Positions 51,449-61,532 of a DNA stretch of 64,000 bases are shown here, piece by piece. The stretch is from an uncultured Bacteroidota bacterium. Its GTDB lineage: Bacteria > Bacteroidota > Bacteroidia > Chitinophagales > Chitinophagaceae. The notes beneath the pieces were generated by a model. The model worked only from the letters and a program-made list of their open reading frames with translations. It did not search any database and was not told the DNA's origin. Within the stretch, counting starts at the first letter, position 1. Each line of letters opens with the position of its first letter. Position numbers and translations under genes: made by a program. The stretch is taken from NCBI GenBank assembly GCA_903839875.1, contig CAIMDZ010000071.1, positions 1 through 64,000 of the forward strand, in the 5' to 3' direction.

Positions 51449-54439
51449 ATGGGAAGCATCTTGCGCATACAGGTTAGTAATAGAAGGACGTTCGCAATAA
51501 TAGCACTATTTACTTTTATTGCCCTGCCTTCCTTTGCACAACGGTATCCATTTCATAATCTTAGTGTAGACGACGGGCTGATACAATCGCAGGCTACCTG
51601 TATGGCACAAGACAGGACCGGCAATTTGTGGGTAGGGACTCTTGGTGGCCTTTCGAGGTATGACGGTAAGAATTTCACCAGCTATACTATTCGCAATGGT
51701 TTACAAAGTAATGCTATCTGGTCATTGGCTGTTGATTCAGGCAACAATATATGGATAGGCACCCAGACAACTATATCGCGGTATAACGGAAAAACTTTTT
51801 TTCATTATCCCCGCCAGGTGCAGACAACGCATGTGCTAAATAATTCGCAGCAGATACAAATAGTGAATGATACAACATGGTGGCGGGTGGCTGGCGATAT
51901 TTATTTTATTACCGGAGGGAAGATAAAATATTTTGTTACGCCAGGCCCGGCCGGATTTGTATTTTCCATATTGGCGGGACATGGAGATATATGGATTGCA
52001 AAAGAACATGTAATATATCACCAGTATAATAGCAAGGTGGATACTTTACATTTTGTTTTGCCACCTGAACAAAACCCACCGGATGTAAATAAAATATTCA
52101 GGGACAGGGATGGGATAATATGGGTTGGAACTAACTCCGGATTGTATAAAATTAAACATGAGCATATCGTTAATTACCCTTTATCTGCAGATACAGTTGT
52201 TGCAAAGCCTTCTATAACTTCCATAACCCAGGACAAGGCGGGATCAATATGGCTGGGTACCAATGCCGGTGTCATAAAGATGACTGGAAACGTTGTACAG
52301 TACTATAATAAACATAACGGATTAAGCAACAATAATTTCTTCGACCTGCTTACAGATGCCGAAGGGAATGTGTGGATGGCATCTGACGGACAGGGCATAT
52401 TCAGGTTTTCAGGTACGCAGTTTACGGGGCTTGACGAAACAATGGGCCTGCCCAGCGCGCAGGTAATGGCTATAACAAGTAATAAGCGCGATTCCCTTTT
52501 CCTCGGCACTTACGATGCGGGCCTGTATATTTTTAAGGATGGTAAAGTGAACCCATTTGAGTTCGGTGCTAAGCCTGCTCCATCTGTTACCTCACTTTGT
52601 TACATGCAGAACGCTACCTTATGGATTGGCACACATGGGCGCGGTTTATGGTCTTATGCAAATGGCTTATTCCATCAATACCTGGCGCCTGAAAGGGGTT
52701 TCCCTTCCAATTATATTCACAGCATTTACGAAGACCCCTGGAACAGATTATGGATAGGCTTCGCAAATGGTGTGATGCTGCATGAGCAGGATAGTTTTAA
52801 AACCATAGGGGTTAATAATGTGCCTGTTGTTTCGTTTCTTGCAATTGGCCACGATAGTATTCTTATTGCCACCGGGAATGGATTGATGCTTTATTCATCC
52901 GGTAATATTTCGGATTTTAAAACCAATACGGTTGTTGACAGTTACTCGATCAAATGTTTCCTGTTAAAAGACCGCGATGTGTGGATGGGCAGCAGTGATA
53001 ATGGAGTGATCAGGTATAACCTTGATTCGCAAAAAACATTTGTGATTAATAAAAGTAACGGCCTTCGTTCTGATTTCGTGTACAATATAGTTGCTGACTA
53101 TGACGGGAATATCTGGGTAGGTACCGGATTCGGGATTCATAAGATAAGGATGGCAGCCAGCAATGAACCGGTAGTAACATTCTATGGGAAAGCGCAGGGA
53201 ATAACAGGAATGGAAAGCAATATCAATTCGGTATTAAAACTTCCTGACAGCAGCATCTGGTTTGGTACCACGAACGGAGCACTGCACTATCAGCCATTTT
53301 CCAACACCTTAAAGGCCGGGCCGCCAAATATTGTACTGCAATCTGTGAAACTTTCAGGGGAGAACACGATAGACAATAGTTATTTCGACAGTACTGATAA
53401 CTGGTATGGTATTCCCTATCACTTACGCCTGCCTTTTAAAAAGAACAATATAGCATTTACCTTCCAGGCTATAACTCTTAGTGGTTTGCAGCAGGTTTTA
53501 TACCGCTACCGCATGGAAGGCCTTGAAACGCCATGGTCTGACTGGTCGGCCACAAATTCTGTAACCTATTCGGCGCTTCCGCCGGGCAAGTATGTATTTC
53601 ATGTGCAATGCCAGGGAGCAGACCAGCAAAGCCTTTCTGAACTAACCTATGATTTTGAAATAATTACCCCTTTCGAGAAAACCGGGTGGTTCCGTTTGTC
53701 TGTATTATTAGCCTGCATTTTGACAGGGATATTATTACAGTATATTGTAAACAGCAGAAAGCAAAGACGGCAACGGTTGCTGGCCAAATTACGATCGGAA
53801 GAGCAGGCAAAGATACGCCTGCGTACTGCTGAGGACTTTCATGACGAGATTGGCAACAGGCTTACCCGTATCAATGTGCTGACCAATGTGCTGAAGAATA
53901 AGATACCCCTGAACCCTGATTCCCTGAGAATATTGGGGCAGATTGAAGACAATTCTTCCCAGCTATATAGTGGCACCAGGGACATCCTCTGGTCACTAAA
54001 ACCATCGAATGATAATCTGTATGAGATACTGCACAGAATACGCGACTTTGGCGCCGATCTGTTCCAGGACACAGAGGTGAATTTCACATTTACCGGAACA
54101 GATGAAAAGTGGCGCAATTACCGCCTGCCCATGGATATGAGCCGCAACCTGATCATGATCTTTAAAGAGGCGCTTAATAATTGCCTGAAATATGCTCATG
54201 CACGAAATGTAACGCTGGAGGTAAGTATGAAGAAGAAGGGTGTGATTCAACTGGTATTGAAGGATGATGGTATTGGCTTTGACCAGCAATCCATAACGAA
54301 AGGGAACGGGATCAATAATATGAATATCCGGGCAGGGAGATTAGGCGGCAGGATTTATATAGATTCAAGAAAGGATAAGGGGACAATTATCAGCCTTACC
54401 TTTAAAATGCCGAATGGCAACAACAAAGGAAGCCTCTGA
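51449..54439 (+). CDS. Two-component sensor with periplasmic propeller (Reg_prop-Y_Y_Y-kinase)
   Basis: 996 residues. Signal peptide, then two-component-regulator propeller repeats (about 35-600; WVGTLGGLSRYDGKNFTSY, WIGTQTTISRYNGKTFFHY, WVGTGFGIHKI), the Y_Y_Y domain (about 640-735; YRYRMEGLETPWSDWS, LPPGKYVFHVQC), one membrane helix (about 746-768), and a LuxR-coupled kinase core with phospho-His798 (EDFHDEIGNRLTRI) and HATPase (DDGIGFD, NGINNMNIRA). It senses a periplasmic signal, often polysaccharide-linked in this family. Its probable partner is the regulator at 54890. Confidence 0.93.
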   Translation: MGSILRIQVSNRRTFAIIALFTFIALPSFAQRYPFHNLSVDDGLIQSQATCMAQDRTGNLWVGTLGGLSRYDGKNFTSYTIRNGLQSNAIWSLAVDSGNNIWIGTQTTISRYNGKTFFHYPRQVQTTHVLNNSQQIQIVNDTTWWRVAGDIYFITGGKIKYFVTPGPAGFVFSILAGHGDIWIAKEHVIYHQYNSKVDTLHFVLPPEQNPPDVNKIFRDRDGIIWVGTNSGLYKIKHEHIVNYPLSADTVVAKPSITSITQDKAGSIWLGTNAGVIKMTGNVVQYYNKHNGLSNNNFFDLLTDAEGNVWMASDGQGIFRFSGTQFTGLDETMGLPSAQVMAITSNKRDSLFLGTYDAGLYIFKDGKVNPFEFGAKPAPSVTSLCYMQNATLWIGTHGRGLWSYANGLFHQYLAPERGFPSNYIHSIYEDPWNRLWIGFANGVMLHEQDSFKTIGVNNVPVVSFLAIGHDSILIATGNGLMLYSSGNISDFKTNTVVDSYSIKCFLLKDRDVWMGSSDNGVIRYNLDSQKTFVINKSNGLRSDFVYNIVADYDGNIWVGTGFGIHKIRMAASNEPVVTFYGKAQGITGMESNINSVLKLPDSSIWFGTTNGALHYQPFSNTLKAGPPNIVLQSVKLSGENTIDNSYFDSTDNWYGIPYHLRLPFKKNNIAFTFQAITLSGLQQVLYRYRMEGLETPWSDWSATNSVTYSALPPGKYVFHVQCQGADQQSLSELTYDFEIITPFEKTGWFRLSVLLACILTGILLQYIVNSRKQRRQRLLAKLRSEEQAKIRLRTAEDFHDEIGNRLTRINVLTNVLKNKIPLNPDSLRILGQIEDNSSQLYSGTRDILWSLKPSNDNLYEILHRIRDFGADLFQDTEVNFTFTGTDEKWRNYRLPMDMSRNLIMIFKEALNNCLKYAHARNVTLEVSMKKKGVIQLVLKDDGIGFDQQSITKGNGINNMNIRAGRLGGRIYIDSRKDKGTIISLTFKMPNGNNKGSL

Positions 54440-54468
54440 TTGCTGACAGTGAGAACAGAAACTGAAAT

Positions 54469-54837
54469 ATGAACCGATACGTCTTATTTTTTGTGTTGAT
54501 TTTGTTTGCCGCGTCGTGTAAGCGTCCAAACGTGAAAAAAGAGATATTGCTGAAGTATCATTGGGAAACCACGGCGCATTTAGTACTCGATGGTGTTGAT
54601 TTTATTTTTGATACGAATAGAAATGCTAACAGTGGGTATGTCTTGTTCCTGGATGATGACAATTCAGTGTACAAAGACCATAAAAAAATCGGGGTAATTA
54701 CAAAAGCTGATGACTCCCATTTCACCGTAGATGTTACTGATTATTATGAGGTTGAATTTGAAAGATGGATAAAAAAGGGTCAAGATGAACCGTGTATTGA
54801 TAGGAAGCGTTCAATTCCCACTAAAATAACCCCTTAA
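54469..54837 (+). CDS. Small lipoprotein between sensor and regulator
   Basis: 122 residues; lipoprotein signal ending FAASC (Cys17). Mature part acidic/basic mixed (LDGVDFIFDTNRNANSGYVL). No family recognised. Lies 29 bp after the sensor gene and 52 bp before the regulator gene, so it is in the same transcription unit and could be an accessory signal component. Confidence 0.65.
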   Translation: MNRYVLFFVLILFAASCKRPNVKKEILLKYHWETTAHLVLDGVDFIFDTNRNANSGYVLFLDDDNSVYKDHKKIGVITKADDSHFTVDVTDYYEVEFERWIKKGQDEPCIDRKRSIPTKITP

Positions 54838-54889
54838 AGGTGATACGTCATAACTACAAAATGCGGAACTTTACTTAAATACAAATTCT

Positions 54890-55522
54890 ATGAAACGGGA
54901 CCTTGATATACGTGTAGCCATAATAGAAGATGATGAGACCATCCGCGAGGGGTATGCCTTCCTGATAGGTAATACTTCAGGGTATAAGATCGTGGGCGCT
55001 TACCCGTCGTGCGAAGACGCTCTGAAAAAAATAGCAAATGACGACCCCGATGTAATATTGCTGGATGTGGAACTGCCCGGCATTTCGGGTGTTGAGGCTT
55101 TGCCAAAATTCAAAAAAATATTGCCTGAAACCCACATACTTATCCTTACCGTGTATGAACAGGAGATGCTCATCTTCCGTGCATTGGGTAATGGCGCCTC
55201 GGGGTATCTTACAAAGAATACGCCGCCCGAAAAAATTGTTGCAGCCATACACGAAGTGATGGAGGGTGGCGGTCCAATGAGCGCGCACATAGCCCGGATG
55301 GTGATCTCGTCGTTTAAGCGCAACGAATCTACACCACTCACACGCCGTGAGACCGAGATACTGGAACAGATAGCATCCGGCAAAAGCCGCAAGCGCATAG
55401 CCGAAGAATTATACATAGACCTTGAAACCGTAAAATCGCACATCAAGAATATCTACCACAAGCTGGATGTGCATTCCAAAGCAGATGCTATAAAAGCGGC
55501 GAAAGATAATAGGTTTATTTAG
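54890..55522 (+). CDS. NarL/LuxR-family response regulator
   Basis: 210 residues. Receiver domain with acidic EDD (IIEDDETIREG), phospho-acceptor Asp59 (VILLDVELPGISG), Thr/Lys signalling residues (ILTVYE, YLTKNTPPE), and a LuxR HTH (LTRRETEILEQIASGKSRKRIAEEL, read in two blocks, and ETVKSHIKNIYHKLDVHSKA). Expected to be phosphorylated by the propeller sensor upstream. Confidence 0.94.
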   Translation: MKRDLDIRVAIIEDDETIREGYAFLIGNTSGYKIVGAYPSCEDALKKIANDDPDVILLDVELPGISGVEALPKFKKILPETHILILTVYEQEMLIFRALGNGASGYLTKNTPPEKIVAAIHEVMEGGGPMSAHIARMVISSFKRNESTPLTRRETEILEQIASGKSRKRIAEELYIDLETVKSHIKNIYHKLDVHSKADAIKAAKDNRFI

Positions 55523-55534
55523 AGGGTACTATGG

Positions 55535-56086
55535 TCACATTTTTTTGAACCGGAAAAATTCGTTGGAATCAAAAATGTCCGGATCGTTTTTATTCTTTTT
55601 CAGGAAATCAAGTATTTCAGACGATGAGGCGTCCTTTTTTATCAGATCAGATTTAATGCCCGTTAAAGTAAATTCCTTGTCAGATACCTTTTTAAATTCG
55701 TAAATATAGTAGCCGTAACTTATAGCAACTGTATCGTCCGCACTATTTCCGACCGCAGCCGTATCGTCCGGCTTGTTTTCGTATGATTTGAAATTTGCGA
55801 ATACCATTCCATCAATTTCAGACATTATCGCTGTTTGATCTAAACTAGTATCCTGATTCTTGTATAAAATGCGATTCCAATGGAATAATCCCTTTTGTTT
55901 TTTTGACTGTGGCCGAATTACATACTTGTCAACATTGCCGCCTTGTTTATCCACTTGATACCATTTGCCTGCCAAGTAGCCAGGGACATCATAAGACCCA
56001 TTGTCAATGCTGTTTGTAGTAAAAACCGGACACCCTGTTAAGATGAGCATACTTAAAAACAAAATGATCTGTACAATACGGTTCAT
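55535..56086 (-). CDS. Lipoprotein of unknown function
   Basis: 183 residues; signal and lipobox ILTGC (Cys19). Mature part begins PVFTTNSIDNGSYDVPG and has LAGKWYQVDKQGG, a start typical of lipocalin-like or META-like small domains (YLAGKWY), with KEFTLTGIKSDLIKKD near the end. Family not certain. Convergent with the response regulator, gap 12 bp. Confidence 0.65.
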   Translation of the reverse strand: MNRIVQIILFLSMLILTGCPVFTTNSIDNGSYDVPGYLAGKWYQVDKQGGNVDKYVIRPQSKKQKGLFHWNRILYKNQDTSLDQTAIMSEIDGMVFANFKSYENKPDDTAAVGNSADDTVAISYGYYIYEFKKVSDKEFTLTGIKSDLIKKDASSSEILDFLKKNKNDPDIFDSNEFFRFKKM

Positions 56087-56157
56087 GATTCAACTTGAGC
56101 AGAGGGATAAATCCCTGTCGGAATTAAAGATAATAATAAAACTTCGGTAAAATGAAG

Positions 56158-57900
56158 CTAGCTTGTCTGGTGCCTGTATAATTTGGCATACCGTCCATTC
56201 AATGCCATCAACTCATCATGGGTTCCCTGCTCGGCAATACTGCCGTGGTCGAGGATGATAATCTTGTCAAATGTCCAGCTGGTAAAGATGCGGTGGGTGA
56301 TTACGAAAATTGTTTTACCAATTAAGTAATCCTGAAGATTGGCGAGTATGGTTTTTTCTGTTTGTGTATCCACCGCAGACAGGCATTCATCCATTACCAG
56401 TATACTGCTGTTTTTAAGGATAGCCCTTGCAAGCACCATTCTTTGTTTCTGACCACCGGAGAGCATTACACCACGTTCGCCTATCATGGTTTCATAGCCT
56501 TTGGCAAATGAAGTAATGTCTTTATCAAGATCTGCCATGCGCGCTGCTTCCATTACCTCAGTTTCGGTTGCATCATCCCTGCCGAATTTTATGTTGTTAA
56601 AAATAGTGTCTGAGAAAAGATAGGCTTCCTGCGGGGCATAGGCTATTTGTGTGCGCAGATCGTGGAGTTCAAATTCCTTTATGTTCTTGCCGTCCAGCAT
56701 TAATTCTCCGGTAGAAGTATCATACATACGCAGCAACAGATGAGCAAGCGTTGATTTCCCCGATCCGGTCTTCCCTATTATAGCTACTTTTTGGCCGGGC
56801 ATAACCTTGAAGGAGAAATTTTTAACAGCGGTAATACCTGTATGGGGGTAGGTAAAGGTTACATCATTAAAAGCAACCCCGCCTTTTATGGTTGTGGGTT
56901 TAGCGTTTAGTGGTGATACAATGTCAGGAATGGTATGGAGAAATTCGTCTATTCTTTTTTGTGAGGCTCCGGCCCTTTGTGTCATACTTGCTACCATGCC
57001 TATGCTCGATATCGGGAACATAAGCAGGTTGATGTAAATGACAAACTGGGCGATATTTCCCATTGAAATAGCGCCGTGTATTTTAAAATAACCACCGATA
57101 AGAATTGTGGACAGCATACTAAGACCTACAAAGAAGTTCATGGACGGGAAATAAACTGCCTCTGTCAATGAAAGGTTGATGGAACTTTTGCGGTAGAGCT
57201 CCGAATTGGTATCAAAGAACCGCAGCATGTTTTTTTCCTGCACGAATGATTTGATAACCCGGATACCTGAATAAGACTCCTGGGCGGTAGTAGTAATGGC
57301 TGATAACTGAGCTTGTATCTTTCCGCTTTTTTTGAAAATGATTTTGTTCACCATGTAAATAGAAAAAGCAAGCAGGGGCAACGGTGCAAGGACACAACAA
57401 GTGAGCATCACATTTACCCGTACCATATCAGCCACGCAAAACACTACAAGAAATACAACGGAAGTAAAGTACATGATGGATGGCCCCGTGTACATGCGCA
57501 CCCTGGATACATCTTCCGATATACGGTTCATCAGGTCGCCTGTGAAGTGAGACTTATAGAAGCTTGTATTCAGACGCTGGTAATGGTTGTAGATTTCATT
57601 CTTCTGGTCGTACTCAATATGGCGCGACATGACGATAATTGTTTGCCGCATCATGAACATGAAAAAGCCGCGGAGTAACGCGAGTCCCAGTAGCATCATT
57701 CCACCTTTAAATACAAGCGCAATTATTTCGTTATGGCCGGATTTTGCTACAGCCATGTTGTGCACCAGGTCCAGCATTCCCTGGATCACATTCCCCGGCA
57801 TTACTGCAAATTTGCTGGAAATAGCCACAAATAATAACCCCAGCAATAACCGCCATTTGTACTTAAAAAAATATTTATTGAGTGAACCGAGGTTCTTCAT
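56158..57900 (-). CDS. ABC transporter, fused permease-ATPase exporter
   Basis: 580 residues from ATG 57900; the frame at 57909 begins TTG and would start inside the -7 box. Six membrane helices (about 15-300) of a type I exporter, then an ATPase with Walker A GKTGSGKST, Q-loop APQEAYLF, signature LSGGQKQR, Walker B ILVMDECLSAVD (catalytic Glu) and the H-loop ITHR. MsbA/multidrug-like half transporter, presumably a homodimer; substrate unknown. Exact TATATTTG box ends 7 bp before the ATG, so the mRNA may be almost leaderless. Confidence 0.92.
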   Translation of the reverse strand: MKNLGSLNKYFFKYKWRLLLGLLFVAISSKFAVMPGNVIQGMLDLVHNMAVAKSGHNEIIALVFKGGMMLLGLALLRGFFMFMMRQTIIVMSRHIEYDQKNEIYNHYQRLNTSFYKSHFTGDLMNRISEDVSRVRMYTGPSIMYFTSVVFLVVFCVADMVRVNVMLTCCVLAPLPLLAFSIYMVNKIIFKKSGKIQAQLSAITTTAQESYSGIRVIKSFVQEKNMLRFFDTNSELYRKSSINLSLTEAVYFPSMNFFVGLSMLSTILIGGYFKIHGAISMGNIAQFVIYINLLMFPISSIGMVASMTQRAGASQKRIDEFLHTIPDIVSPLNAKPTTIKGGVAFNDVTFTYPHTGITAVKNFSFKVMPGQKVAIIGKTGSGKSTLAHLLLRMYDTSTGELMLDGKNIKEFELHDLRTQIAYAPQEAYLFSDTIFNNIKFGRDDATETEVMEAARMADLDKDITSFAKGYETMIGERGVMLSGGQKQRMVLARAILKNSSILVMDECLSAVDTQTEKTILANLQDYLIGKTIFVITHRIFTSWTFDKIIILDHGSIAEQGTHDELMALNGRYAKLYRHQTS

Positions 57901-57906
57901 AGGGTG

Positions 57907-57914
57907 CAAATATA
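57907..57914 (-). promoter_or_regulatory. -7 promoter box of the ABC exporter
   Basis: TATATTTG on the minus strand, exact TAnnTTTG match, 6 bp upstream of ATG 57900. A family D fragment (ACCCCTGACCCC) lies just upstream. Confidence 0.5.
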
Positions 57915-58110
57915 ACCTGAAAACCCCTGACCCCTTCTATGTTTGCACTCAATAGGCAAAGACTATCATTAGGGATAAATATTATTTCCAATCATTAGTT
58001 TCTATGAGTGAAAGAGAATGAGAGCACATCTGGCCCCCCCTAAAGTAATGGCATTTAGTTAACGCCTTCAGCATATCCTGATTTTTATTGTCCATGCATC
58101 ATTTATAATT

Positions 58111-58388
58111 TTAGAGGTATACGCCCCATATCGGTTTATTGACAAGCAACTTAAAGGGCCCTTTGCCTTTGGGAGCATGCCTATACGTTTACAGAAGTGA
58201 ACGGAGGAGTTATAATGACTGACAAAGCAAAGTATGCCCTGCCTTTAGGATGGCTTGGCACGATATTTCATCCAATCCTGGTCATAAGCAAATTGGATAA
58301 GATATTTCAGTTCAGGGAAAAAACAATTGCAGCATTTTTTTTACAAACGAAACAGGGAATAACAATCAACCGATTACTATTGACATAA
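58111..58388 (+). pseudogene. SRPBCC-family ligand-binding protein, C-terminal remnant with frameshift
   Basis: One frame reads LEVYAPYRFIDKQLKGPFAF (58111-58170). One base shift later the text continues WEHAYTFTEVNGGVIMTDKA then KYALPLGWLGTI to a stop at 58388. Together they match the C-terminal half of SRPBCC/cyclase-dehydrase-like proteins (PxxFVDEQxxGPFxxWxHxHxFxxxxGGxxMTDxxxYxLPxGxLG). The N-terminal half is missing. The frameshift falls at GCCTTTGGGAG, as if one T was lost. Confidence 0.65.
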
Positions 58389-58455
58389 AATAACCATTTA
58401 CTACTTAAACCTTTTTATTACTTTTCCGTCTAAATTGTTTCTTAAACACACCAAA

Positions 58456-61335
58456 ATGATGCTCCGCTCAGCGCTTTTATACCTGCTTTTAATTTTTTCT
58501 TTTAATGGTATAGCACAAACATTTAGTATCTCAGGCCGCGTTATTGACGAAAAGGATAAATCAACTTTGATAAACGTAACAGTTGTTCTTTCTAAAACCA
58601 GTGACACTTCTGTAAAAACAGGTACAATAACAGATGTTGACGGTAATTTTCAGATAGATGGTGTTAGTCCTGGCGGTTATTTATTGCACATCGAATATGT
58701 GGGCTATAAAGCAATCAATAAACTTATATCGGTTGCGGATAAAAATGTTGCCGCAGGCACTTTGTCTATGCAGTCTAAAGCAAATGAACTGAATGGGGTA
58801 ACAGTTGAAGGAAAACAGGTGCGGGGAGAGCAGCTTGGAGACACAACCCAATTTCATGCAGATGCCTTCAAAACTCATCCCGATGCAACAGCAGAAGACC
58901 TGGTAACTAAAATGCCGGGGGTTACCTCTGATAATACAGGGGTGAAAGTTAACGGCGAAGCGGTACAACAGGTGTACGTAGATGGCAAGCCATTCTTCGG
59001 CACCGACCCCACACTTGCCCTCAAAAACATGCCTTCCGAAATAATAGATAAGATCCAGATTTTTGACAAACTCAGCGACCAATCCACATTTACAGGTTTC
59101 GATGACGGAAATTCTCAGAAAACGATGAACATCATCACCAGAAAAGGAAAAAGTGAAGGCACATTCGGCAAAATTTATGCAGGGTACGGAACCGATGACA
59201 GGTACATAGCAGCGGGCAATCTGAATATTTTTAACGGCGACCAGCGTATTTCCATTCTTGGGATGTCTAATAACATTAACCAGCAAAACTTCAGTTCACA
59301 GGATTTATTGGGAATAACATCAGGCAGTGGATCGAACAGGGGCGGTGGCAGTGGCGGCCGTGGAAACTTCGGCGGTGGCCAGGGTGGTGGCGGCGGCGCC
59401 AATAACTTCCTCGTTGGTCAGCAGGGAGGCATTACAAATACCAATTCCGCAGGAATAAACTACAGCGACAACTGGGGCAAAAAGATAAAAGTAAGCGGCA
59501 GCTATTTTTTTAACAACACAAAAAACACTACAAGCACCGACCTCACGCGCAACTATTTTACATCGAACGACACAACAAATGTTTATCACGAGTACGATAA
59601 TTCCACTTCAAACAATTACAACCACAGGTTCAACCTGCGGTTTGAATACACCATAGATTCTTTCAATTCCATTATCTTCACGCCGGGCATTAGTTTTCAA
59701 AAAAACAATTCAAACAGCAGCACATCAGCAAGGGATAGTGCGATTACGCAACTTTCAAGCAATATTTTAAGTACCACGGCCAATAGCAGCACCGCCAATA
59801 ACAACGGCTACAGTTCCAGCAACAACCTGCTGATTCAGCATAAGTTTAAGAAGCAGCGGCGAACCATATCACTTAATATCAGCGCGTCCCTGAATGATAA
59901 AACCAGCGATGGAACATACAAGTCTCTGAATGAGTACTATGAAACCATCGGCGCTGCGCCCAGAAACCAGAACTACGACCAGAGTTACACACTGAAAACC
60001 AATGGCAATACAGTTTCTCCAAATGTCACTTACACGGAACCGATCGGGAAGAAGGGGCAGTTAATGTTTAATTATAACCCCAGTTATTCTTATAGCTACT
60101 CTGACAAATCCACTTTTGACATTGATCCGGCTACACAGGCGTTAACCCTGAACGACACTTTTTCTAATAAATACAACACTACCTACCTTACTCAGAAAGG
60201 CGGTCTTAGCTACCGCATAGGCGACAAAAAAATGAACTTCTCGGTTGGAGCTAATGTGCAGTATGCAACCCTAAGCGGTGAGCGAACCTACCCTAATACA
60301 TTCAACATAAATGAAAGTTTCAGCGATGTGCTTCCCAATGCTATGTTCAACTACAGGTTCAGTGACGGAAGAAACCTGCGTATAAATTACCGGACAAACA
60401 CAGTTGCCCCATCCGTTACCCAGCTCCAGGACCTGGTGGATATTAGCAATCCGCTGCTGCTTAAAACCGGCAATCCGGATCTGAGGCAAGATTATGAACA
60501 TACTCTTTTCATAAGGTACGGCCTCACACAAAAGAAATCAGCCAAAATGTTCTTTTTAAACGTGTACGCAAATTACATTAACAACTACATTGGCAACGCA
60601 ACTTATACTACCTCTTCTTACAGAGACACTATAACTCACGAAACTGTCACAGTGCCCAAAGGCAGCCAGCTTACTGTACCAATGAACATGAACGGGTACC
60701 TGAATACAAGAACTTTTATTACCTATGGTATCCCTGTAAAATTCATCAAATGCAATCTTAACCTGAGTGGCGGATTCAACTATACCCGCACGCCCGGCAA
60801 GGTGGATGACAAAACCGACTTCTCCAACAATTACATTCCCTCAGGAGGAATAGTATTAAGCAGCAACATCAGCGAGAATCTCGATTTCACACTATCTTAT
60901 TACGGCAGTTACAACATTGTCAGTAATACCCTTCAATCACAGGCAAGCAACAACTATTACAACCATGTTGCCTCATTCAAAATCAACTATATTTTCCTGA
61001 AACACTTTGTACTCAACACCAATATCACTGAGAATTATTACACCGCTTTCAGCAGCACAGGCAACCAGGACTTTTATTTATGGAATGCATACCTCGGTTA
61101 TAAATTCCTCAAAAACAATGCGCTTGAAGCACGCATCTCAGCATATGATATCCTCAACCAGAACAAGAGTATCAGCCGCACTGTAACAGAAACTTATATT
61201 GAAAACAATACCACCCAGGTACTCAGGCAATACTTCCTCTTCCAGCTTACCTATACTATCAGAAATTTCAAAGGCACAATGCCCACCGAAGATAAACATG
61301 AAGACCGGCCATGGCAGGACCACAGGCATGGATAA
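58456..61335 (+). CDS. TonB-dependent-receptor-like outer membrane beta-barrel protein
   Basis: 959 residues from ATG 58456 (the longer frame begins TTG). Signal peptide, then a carboxypeptidase-regulatory-like domain (about 20-105; SGRVIDEKDKSTLINVTVV), a plug-like region (about 110-235; ATAEDLVTKMPGVTSDNTGV, VYVDGKPFFG) and a long beta-barrel ending in an aromatic strand (FLFQLTYTIRNF). A Gly-rich segment (about 300-325) lies in an extracellular loop or turn. Barrel-type DUF with a C-terminal charged tail (HEDRPWQDHRH). Import or assembly substrate unknown. Confidence 0.88.
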   Translation: MMLRSALLYLLLIFSFNGIAQTFSISGRVIDEKDKSTLINVTVVLSKTSDTSVKTGTITDVDGNFQIDGVSPGGYLLHIEYVGYKAINKLISVADKNVAAGTLSMQSKANELNGVTVEGKQVRGEQLGDTTQFHADAFKTHPDATAEDLVTKMPGVTSDNTGVKVNGEAVQQVYVDGKPFFGTDPTLALKNMPSEIIDKIQIFDKLSDQSTFTGFDDGNSQKTMNIITRKGKSEGTFGKIYAGYGTDDRYIAAGNLNIFNGDQRISILGMSNNINQQNFSSQDLLGITSGSGSNRGGGSGGRGNFGGGQGGGGGANNFLVGQQGGITNTNSAGINYSDNWGKKIKVSGSYFFNNTKNTTSTDLTRNYFTSNDTTNVYHEYDNSTSNNYNHRFNLRFEYTIDSFNSIIFTPGISFQKNNSNSSTSARDSAITQLSSNILSTTANSSTANNNGYSSSNNLLIQHKFKKQRRTISLNISASLNDKTSDGTYKSLNEYYETIGAAPRNQNYDQSYTLKTNGNTVSPNVTYTEPIGKKGQLMFNYNPSYSYSYSDKSTFDIDPATQALTLNDTFSNKYNTTYLTQKGGLSYRIGDKKMNFSVGANVQYATLSGERTYPNTFNINESFSDVLPNAMFNYRFSDGRNLRINYRTNTVAPSVTQLQDLVDISNPLLLKTGNPDLRQDYEHTLFIRYGLTQKKSAKMFFLNVYANYINNYIGNATYTTSSYRDTITHETVTVPKGSQLTVPMNMNGYLNTRTFITYGIPVKFIKCNLNLSGGFNYTRTPGKVDDKTDFSNNYIPSGGIVLSSNISENLDFTLSYYGSYNIVSNTLQSQASNNYYNHVASFKINYIFLKHFVLNTNITENYYTAFSSTGNQDFYLWNAYLGYKFLKNNALEARISAYDILNQNKSISRTVTETYIENNTTQVLRQYFLFQLTYTIRNFKGTMPTEDKHEDRPWQDHRHG

Positions 61336-61483
61336 TATATTTTCCGCTATCAGATCTGACTAATGAAGATTTGCTGCTTAAAGAATGTGATGGCGTATTC
61401 CCCCTTAAGCGTAGGCTTTGTGCGTTGGCCGAAGGGGGGTAGGGGGGATGTCTTTAATATTAGGGTGGGTTCATGATATAAAA

Positions 61484-61510
61484 TAGAGACGCAAAAATCT
61501 TGCGTCTCTA
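61484..61510. terminator. Bidirectional terminator hairpin
   Basis: TAGAGACGCAA-aaatc-TTGCGTCTCTA, perfect 11-bp stem between convergent genes. The sequence is also of a type often repeated in Bacteroidota genomes. A GC-rich palindromic stretch with CCCCCTTAAGCG and AAGGGGGGTAGGGGGG (61400-61449) precedes it. Confidence 0.75.
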
Positions 61511-61532
61511 CCCAAATTCAAAAATTATTTTA

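Noticed and set aside
58681-59286. 201-residue minus-strand frame inside the TonB-type gene
   Set aside because: Shadow of the sense gene, which has clear domains through the same region.
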